Origin: Lichtheimia corymbifera B2541
Taxonomy: Eukaryota; Mucoromycota; Mucoromycetes; Mucorales; Lichtheimiaceae
NCBI GenBank assembly: GCA_000697475.1
Contig: JNEU01000660.1
Location: forward strand, 1 to 64,000
Direction: 5' to 3'
Length of the DNA stretch: 64,000 bases
The notes under the pieces are model-generated. The model had not been told where the DNA came from and ran no database searches. It saw nothing but the letters and a program-made list of their open reading frames with translations. Shown piece by piece: positions 58,358 to 64,000 of this stretch (position 1 is its first letter; each line of letters starts with the position of its first letter). A program made the translations under genes and the position numbers.

Positions 58358-59573
58358 ATGGCTACGACAACACAATCGCCAGCACAAAGTCATTGGACCT
58401 ACTTTCTTAATGGGGTTGAACAAGCAAGCAATTGGTCAAAGACACTCATTCTTTTTTATTCGTAAGTGCTATCTAGCCGTTGATGGAGTTAATCTAAATG
58501 TCGATCGTCTTGTACTATGGGCTATAGATCGACTACGGTGCAACAGAATATGGTCAAAGCTCTTGTTTTGAACGGCCTTATTTTCCTTGGTGGTCTGTTG
58601 ATTCTGGAGACGTTTTACAACGAGCCCACTCACCGTTTTCTTGGTTGTTCGTACGCGGTAAGGATAGGGAGTACTTTAGGATTGCAGGGTGGTCAATAAG
58701 CTCATTCATTGGGGTTGGGGGGAAACGGCTCTAGAGTTTGCTAGGATATCCAATGTACTTTTTATTGCTGGCGATCAATGGCAAGTTTTATACGCCTATT
58801 GCAGAAAAGACGTTCCAGGTGCAAGCCAAGAACAACCCTCGTGTCAAGGGCTCTACCAATATTGTTCAGAGCATGGCATCCAACATTTATACCGTCATCT
58901 TTTATATCAACTGCTCAGTATTCGCTGCTCTCTTGAGAATCTTTATTCCTCAAATCGGTACTGCTTTGGCTCTCTTGATGAACTGTGCTATCATGGCTTA
59001 TTACAGCTTTGAGTAAGTGGAGAATCTATATGTAAGAGAAAAGGATGCACATCTCACCTTGAATTTAGATACAAGTGGCTCTACATGGGTTGGACATTGG
59101 AACAGCGACTTGTGTATGTTGAAGAACACTGGGCATACTTTTTAGGCTTTGGTATGTATATATATACGTGTGTGTGAAGGATAAGGCCATTGACAACAAA
59201 ATCTATTCCAGGTATGCCTATCACGATCTTGACTTTCTTCTTATCCACCCTTCACTCTGGAGCTATTTTTGGTCTCATTTATCCAAGCGTATGTATTTTA
59301 TATATTATGGTCATTGAGGAAAGAAAACTTATGGTAAAGCGATAGTTTGTGATTATGGCTATGATGGCAACACCCAAGCCTACTTCTCCTTATGGACAAC
59401 CACTGGCATCTGGCAAAGGTGCCCAATCACACTGGATGCTCCCCAACCGTATTCCCATTTTCTTTGGTGTCCGCAAGCTTAATGATGCCGTGATTATGCT
59501 AGTCAAAGTGTTTGGCGGTGTTCATGCTGCACCCATTGTATCCGAGAAGCAAAAGATGGCCAAGATTGATTAA
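58358..59573 (+). CDS. EI24/EPG-4 family ER membrane protein
   Basis: EI24 (EPG-4) family protein of the ER, linked in animals to autophagy and importin-beta traffic; the fungal role is poorly known. Exons: 58358-58461, 58528-58657, 58735-59012, 59069-59151, 59212-59288, 59346-59573; 299 aa. Multiple membrane segments are seen (KALVLNGLIFLGGLLILETF, LGYPMYFLLLAING, IYTVIFYINCSVFAALLRIF, ALALLMNCAIMAYYSF). The family signature is EYKWLYMGWTLEQRLVYVEEHWAYFLGFGMPITILTF. The cytosolic C-terminus is GVRKLNDAVIMLVKVFGG. Its stop lies 39 bases from the riboflavin kinase stop, so the 3' UTRs overlap. Confidence 0.9.
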
Positions 59574-59612
59574 ACAATGTTTCATTCATTCTATTTACAC
59601 ACTTCAGTGGAT

Positions 59613-60291
59613 CTATATAAATAAGGGATCTTGCTTGAATTTGGCATAGGCAGGACGTTGAAGTGATTTCTTTGCAACCTCCACATCGGTTCTGATATCC
59701 CGGATAAGCCCATCTAAAATAAACAGATGTCAATGACACAATCACAAGGAAGGGGATCAAAGGGCAGGGTTTACCAAGTGATGAATAATTTTGCTCAGGA
59801 CGAACGTAACCAAGAACAATGACACGGATGGCAATACCATAGAAATCATCGGGGAACTCATGGATAATATGCACCTCCTATGTAAACCCCATTATTAGAT
59901 ACCATAAGAATGAACCATGCTCTTTGTCCATCCATACCGCTGAACGCTTCTCATTTTGATAGTAAGGGTTCCAGCCTAAGCTCATCACCATGGGGTATAC
60001 TTCCGAGCTCTTGTCACCAATTTGAACCCATCCATAGTAGATACCAGACGTAAAGTCGGTACACATTGCCTCGATCGCATCGTCGGATAAGTTGGCTAAA
60101 AGCAATATCAACACGCGTGTCGAACATTAACGGTTGCCATGGAGAGTGTATATACCCGTTGGGATGCCGAGTTCCTTGGAACCTCTTCCATAACCTCTGA
60201 CGACAGTGCCTGAGATGCTGTGAGGAAAGGGATGCTCAGGGACTTCTGGTCCAACAAGAAGCGGACGATCGGGATTGATTGCAAGTGACAT
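59613..60291 (-). CDS. FMN1: Riboflavin kinase
   Basis: Phosphorylates riboflavin to FMN using ATP. Exons (minus): 60291-60156, 60095-59938, 59877-59775, 59713-59613; 165 aa, normal for stand-alone eukaryotic kinases. [27 protein letters not shown] is the nucleotide-binding loop. [10 protein letters not shown] and [13 protein letters not shown] form the barrel. [14 protein letters not shown] carries the catalytic Glu region and [21 protein letters not shown] completes the flavin site. There is no bacterial RibF adenylyltransferase domain. It is convergent with EI24. Confidence 0.96.
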
Positions 60292-61158
60292 GTTGACTTG
60301 AAGGGAAGAACGAATGGGGTCGTACAAACGTCGTGGAAATCAGTCGATCCTTGAAGAAAAGCAAATATCCACGTCTCGTCTTTTGGGTTTTGGAGGTAAT
60401 GGCTGCTCTTTCACAATCTTTTTTTTATTGATCATCCACTGATAGATAATGGCACTCGCGGGATATCTATCAGCTCACGGACAATGTAGCATCAGGCACA
60501 AGTAGCATATTCCAAGGATTGTCCACATTGTGTAACACAAACGTCCTCGAGCTGATACTGGGCGATCATCATTGAAATCAAGCTACCTGGTATGCATAAT
60601 GGAGTTCTCATTTTCAATAATCCAAGTAACTCACTACATACAATGTAAGTGTAGGGTGTTCGAAAAGCCGAAAGGCTCTATTACGCGAAGATGCGTCTTT
60701 TACCTACCTTGGGAGAAGAAGCTTGATGGGCTACGCTAATAAAAGTACCACGATCTCATGTTGGCTATTCATATGTATCCAAAACGGCAAATAGAAGTCT
60801 ATAGCAAGATAAGGAATAAAGCGATATGTGCCCTTATTCTATGTTTGCAATGCTAAGGTCACTTTTGCATGTCAAAAGACAGCACACCCTCCCACTTGTT
60901 CGAAGTAATGGTCAATGTAGCACGATATAGACCACTCGCCTTATGGATACCATTACTAACTTCTCATCATACCAATGACTCTTTGAGCTGTTGCTAGGTA
61001 GTAGTAGTAGTTTATTTCTTTGTCCAGGTAGAAGGTTGTCATGCACCACTCTCGAGCTGTGAATGTTACACACAAATAATTTTGCCAGAAACACTACGCA
61101 TTTTCCTTGTTCTTTCGTTTTCGTTTATCTCTCCCACCCTGTTCCAGCTCTCCACACA
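60292..61158. other. Divergent intergenic region with two small hairpins
   Basis: Between FMN1 (-) and the Sfh5-like gene (+). At 60666-60677 AGCC-GAAA-GGCT forms a GNRA tetraloop hairpin. At 60683-60696 ACGC-GAAGAT-GCGT forms a second, followed by CTTTTA. No protein gene is seen. Whether the hairpins belong to an RNA is unknown. Confidence 0.45.
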
Positions 61159-62544
61159 ATGACACAGAACAAATTCGTCAAAGACTTTACAAAGGAAGAA
61201 ACTGATGCTGTTACCAAGCTCAAGGCTTCGTTGCCTGACATTCTCAAGACCGCATTCAAGAGCGAAGGTGAACCTGAGCCCTACAAGTTGTGGGACATTG
61301 CCCTTGATAAGGATTCAACCGATGAGCGATTGGACGTTTTGCTTGTCAAGTTTCTTCGAGCAAGGTAAATAAACGTGCAGTATGTTTGATATTAGACTGA
61401 CGTATGATATATGTGTATAGAGAATTGGACCTTGAAGCAGCAACCAAGATGCTTTCTGACAGCATTGCCTGGCGACGTGAATTCAAGGCCGACACGATCC
61501 TCGAAGAAGAGTTTGATGAAGCCATCTTTGGCAGTGTTGGATATATCCATGAACATGATAAGGAGGGTCGTCCAGTATGCTACAACTTTTATGGTGACCT
61601 TGACCAAGAAAAGGTGTTTGGCGATCCCGAAAAGTAAATATTGATTGGCATACCTCTATGAGAGAGCTATAGGACTTACATGCATATCAATCACTTTTAT
61701 AGATTCATTCGATGGCGTGTGCAGTTGATGGAAAAGGGTGTCAAGCTGGTAGACTTTGTCAACGTTGACTCAATGATCCAGGTTCATGATTACAAGGGTG
61801 CTTCCATGTTTGGTCGTACAGCAAACGCCAAGGCAGCCACCAAGGATATCATCAAGATCATGCAGGATAACTACCCTGAATTCCTGGTAAAGACAGTCCT
61901 TGCCATTCTTGTTGTGATGATATTAATAGCCGTTTTCCATAGGCTACAAAATACTTTGTGAATGTGCCATGGTGGGGAAGGTATGTTCCATTTACTCTAT
62001 TGCACATTGACGTGTTTACTCACTCACACTTTTACGATGCTATAGCAAGATCTTTAAGCTTGTACGTCCATTGCTCCCAGAAGCCACTGTTAAAAAGTTT
62101 ATTGTATGCTCAAAGTAAGTTTGTTTTTTCGGCATCAAAGAGGGAGTCGCAGGAAAATTCAAATCTTAAATTTCTAGCGACGAGTTGATCGACACGCTCA
62201 GTGAAAAGATCCCAGTGGAGAACTTGCCAGCTGTGTATACTGCATCATCATCATCATCAGCAGGCCAACGTGCCACCACTACTTCTGCTGCTACACCTAA
62301 AGAGGAAGAACCAAAGGTACAAGAGGATCAATCCAAGGAGGCTGATGCGCGTGCCGCGGACAAAAAGGAGGATGCGGAGGTTTCGACATCTGCCAAGAAC
62401 GAAGAAGCTGAGGAAGAAAATACAGCTAATGATGAAGAGCCCGCTAAGAAAGAGGAAGAGCCCACCAAAAAAGAGGACGAGCCTATCAGTAAAAAAGCTG
62501 AAAAGCAACCTGCCACTGCTTCTTCCGAGTCAAACGACGCCTAA
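61159..62544 (+). CDS. SFH5: Sfh5-like Sec14-domain (CRAL-TRIO) protein
   Basis: Sec14-family lipid/ligand exchange protein; yeast Sfh5 binds haem rather than phospholipid. Exons: 61159-61364, 61421-61633, 61703-61886, 61943-61980, 62046-62114, 62178-62544; 358 aa. The CRAL-TRIO N domain has LVKFLRARELDLEAATKML and IAWRREF. The Sec14 lobe has GRPVCYNFYGDLDQEKVFG, FIRWRVQLMEKGVKLVDF, QVHDYKGASMF, YPEFLATKYFVNVPWWG and KKFIVCSNDELIDTL, all in the Sfh5 order. Beyond ~250 a 110-residue tail is made of Glu/Lys/Ala repeats (EEEPAKKEEEP type) absent from yeast Sfh5, probably disordered. A downstream AATAA poly(A) region lies before the convergent gene. Confidence 0.9.
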
Positions 62545-62686
62545 ATGTGCCTGCCTATCATTATCACCATTCTTTCCCCACTCTTGCTTACTATTCTTAC
62601 AGTAGTCTAATCTTATCAACTTTATTACATATATAAATAATCATCGCCGTTGTGGCTATTTTACAATAACAAATGATATTCTCTTG

Positions 62687-63644
62687 CTAGTACTTGATAT
62701 CTTGTGTATTCTGTACAGTGTTGAAAAGCGAACTAGTCCTCCTACTTCTTCTTTTGTCTGGTTGTGGTGATAGTGCTTGAGCGTCATCCAAGGTGTCGGC
62801 AGCTTCGTTTGTAATATCATCTTGATCTACGGTGATGCAATGTTTGGGAAATACACCACGCGCGTTACCTCTGCTAATATTCATGCCGAGACACCAGCCA
62901 TCATCATATTCTGCGTAAACTTGAACCGTGTCACCTGGTAGCACGTAAATCTCATCTTCCAGCGATGGATTGTAACTTGACACCACAGTGTATGTACCCA
63001 ATGGGACCTGCCCTAACCATGGATCATCAGGTGTTTGTCGAGGTCGTTCAAAAAGTGCTGGTCCAGCAGCAGCAGCAGCAGCAGGTGTTGCCGGTATTGA
63101 TGGGTTGTTGTTGTTGGTAGCGGTGGAAACGGCATGGAAATTGGTAGTCATCGGTGGGATGCTTGTTGATGATTGTTTTTGTCGTTGCCGTTGTCGTCGT
63201 CGAGCAATAAATAGTAGCAGGCATATGATAATCACACCTGCCAATACACCAATCACGATACCAGCAATAGCACCACCTGAAAGAGAAGAGGAATCATTGT
63301 CGGATGTTTTGGTTGAAGATGTTGCTGCTTGAGTTGAAGTTGGTTGAGGAGTGGGTGCTGTTGCTTCTATCGAGGAGGAGGAAGAAGATGTCACTGACAG
63401 CGGAGGAGGCGACGCCACTACAAATGGAAGTGTTGATGTCGTCGTCGTAGCAGTGATAGATGATATAGCTGAAGGAAAGGCATCGATGCTTTGTGTATGG
63501 TTGTTGGCAAACGAGAACCCTATGTCTACTTCCAATGAGTAAAACGAATCGTGTACAAAAAGAGATCGTACGCACCATGAGAAGAAGCAGTAGTAGATTC
63601 AACGACGCGCTTGACCATGAGTCGTGCCTGAGCTGAAACGTGCA
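62687..63644 (-). CDS. Single-pass membrane protein with cytosolic SH3 domain
   Basis: Exons (minus): 63644-63575 and 63528-62687; 303 aa. A Ser/Thr-rich, probably O-mannosylated ectodomain (~24-107) precedes one TM (108-131, GGAIAGIVIGVLAGVIIICLLLFI). The Arg-rich stop-transfer RRRQRQRQK, an Ala/Pro linker and an SH3 domain (203-255: YTVVSSYNPSLEDEIYVLPGDTV, DDGWCLGMN, GVFPKHCI) follow. A basic tail closes the protein. The layout resembles Fus1-like fungal membrane SH3 proteins. No cleavable signal peptide is visible, implying type III insertion or a missed first exon. The intron is only 46 nt, the shortest here, with a GTGCGT donor. Confidence 0.82.
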
Positions 63645-64000
63645 TTGTTGCGCTAACTCTTTTCTTCAAAGACCGAATGACATTAGAAAGGCAAACGAGT
63701 GGCGAATCACGAAGGCTTTGCTGTCAACAGCTGCTAAAGAGATAGTAGTTCAAAAAAGTTACCTTGAGCTGGTATTACATAATTAGAACATCTTTGTTCT
63801 CGGCCTATGATTCTTGGCGTGACACAAATATCCAATTATCTATAAATTATGCGCTGGAATTCGTTCTCTAGCAAGATATCGATTACCTGTTTACTGCTTT
63901 TCATTGTGATTACGCTCATTGTGTCTACCTTGTGTTACCTATCCTAAATCTTGCGCTCCCCTTTTGATGCATTGCGTCTTGCTATTTTTTTGTTGTATGG
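63645..64000. other. Right-edge sequence, no gene seen
   Basis: Upstream region of the SH3 membrane protein gene, with no start or splice structure visible before the window ends. Confidence 0.5.

Overview
The window is nuclear DNA of an intron-rich, early-diverging filamentous fungus, most likely Mucoromycota (Mucorales-like). That placement is an inference. It rests on about 100 short GT-AG introns (mostly 50-80 nt), compact genes, TATA-like boxes close to start codons, and the gene content: Boi/Pob1-like scaffold, SSK2-type MAPKKK, Ca3427-like protein, lysine-reductase-like A-T-R enzymes and a DASS carrier. All exon coordinates were built by hand from splice signals and reading-frame continuity. 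Nearly every model closes in frame at a length normal for its family.

Layout. Bases 1-5.8 kb carry no housekeeping gene. They hold a large, decayed inverted-repeat structure whose two arms share degenerate ~150-190 bp tandem units and remnants of one reading frame, resembling an old foldback-type or long-TIR element. From 5.9 to 22.4 kb lie an SSK2/Wis4 MAPKKK (-), a SH3-SAM-PH-CH polarity scaffold (+), V-ATPase subunit c (+), SEC23 (+), a Lunapark-like ER protein (+), a Ctr copper transporter (+) and a DHA1-type MFS transporter (+). From 22.4 to 38.4 kb lie a tyrosine-rich small protein (-), an F-box protein (+), a Ca3427-like periplasmic-binding-fold protein (+), Pol III subunit RPC37 (-), a short tropomyosin (+), an ECM4-type glutathionyl-hydroquinone reductase (-), a DUF202 membrane protein (+), a 50-residue CCHC zinc-knuckle microprotein (+), Pol III subunit RPC34 (+) and a hypothetical protein (-).

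From 38.9 to 64 kb lie a DASS/DiT1-like anion transporter (-), a cytosolic GH31 glycosidase (-), a Nrd1/Seb1-like CID-RRM protein (-) divergent from mitochondrial bS18m (+), two tandem A-T-R carboxylate-reductase-like genes (-), an EI24 family protein (+), riboflavin kinase (-), an Sfh5-like Sec14 protein (+) and a single-pass membrane SH3 protein (-).

Most genes are unrelated core cell-biology genes (stress signalling, COPII and ER shape, vacuole acidification, actin, Pol III, RNA 3'-end processing), with no operon-like logic. The least ordinary items are the inverted element at the left edge, the tandem A-T-R pair, the DASS carrier, the zinc-knuckle microprotein with its own promoter, the CH domain fused to a Boi-type scaffold, and three GC-AG introns that all share the donor GCAAGT.
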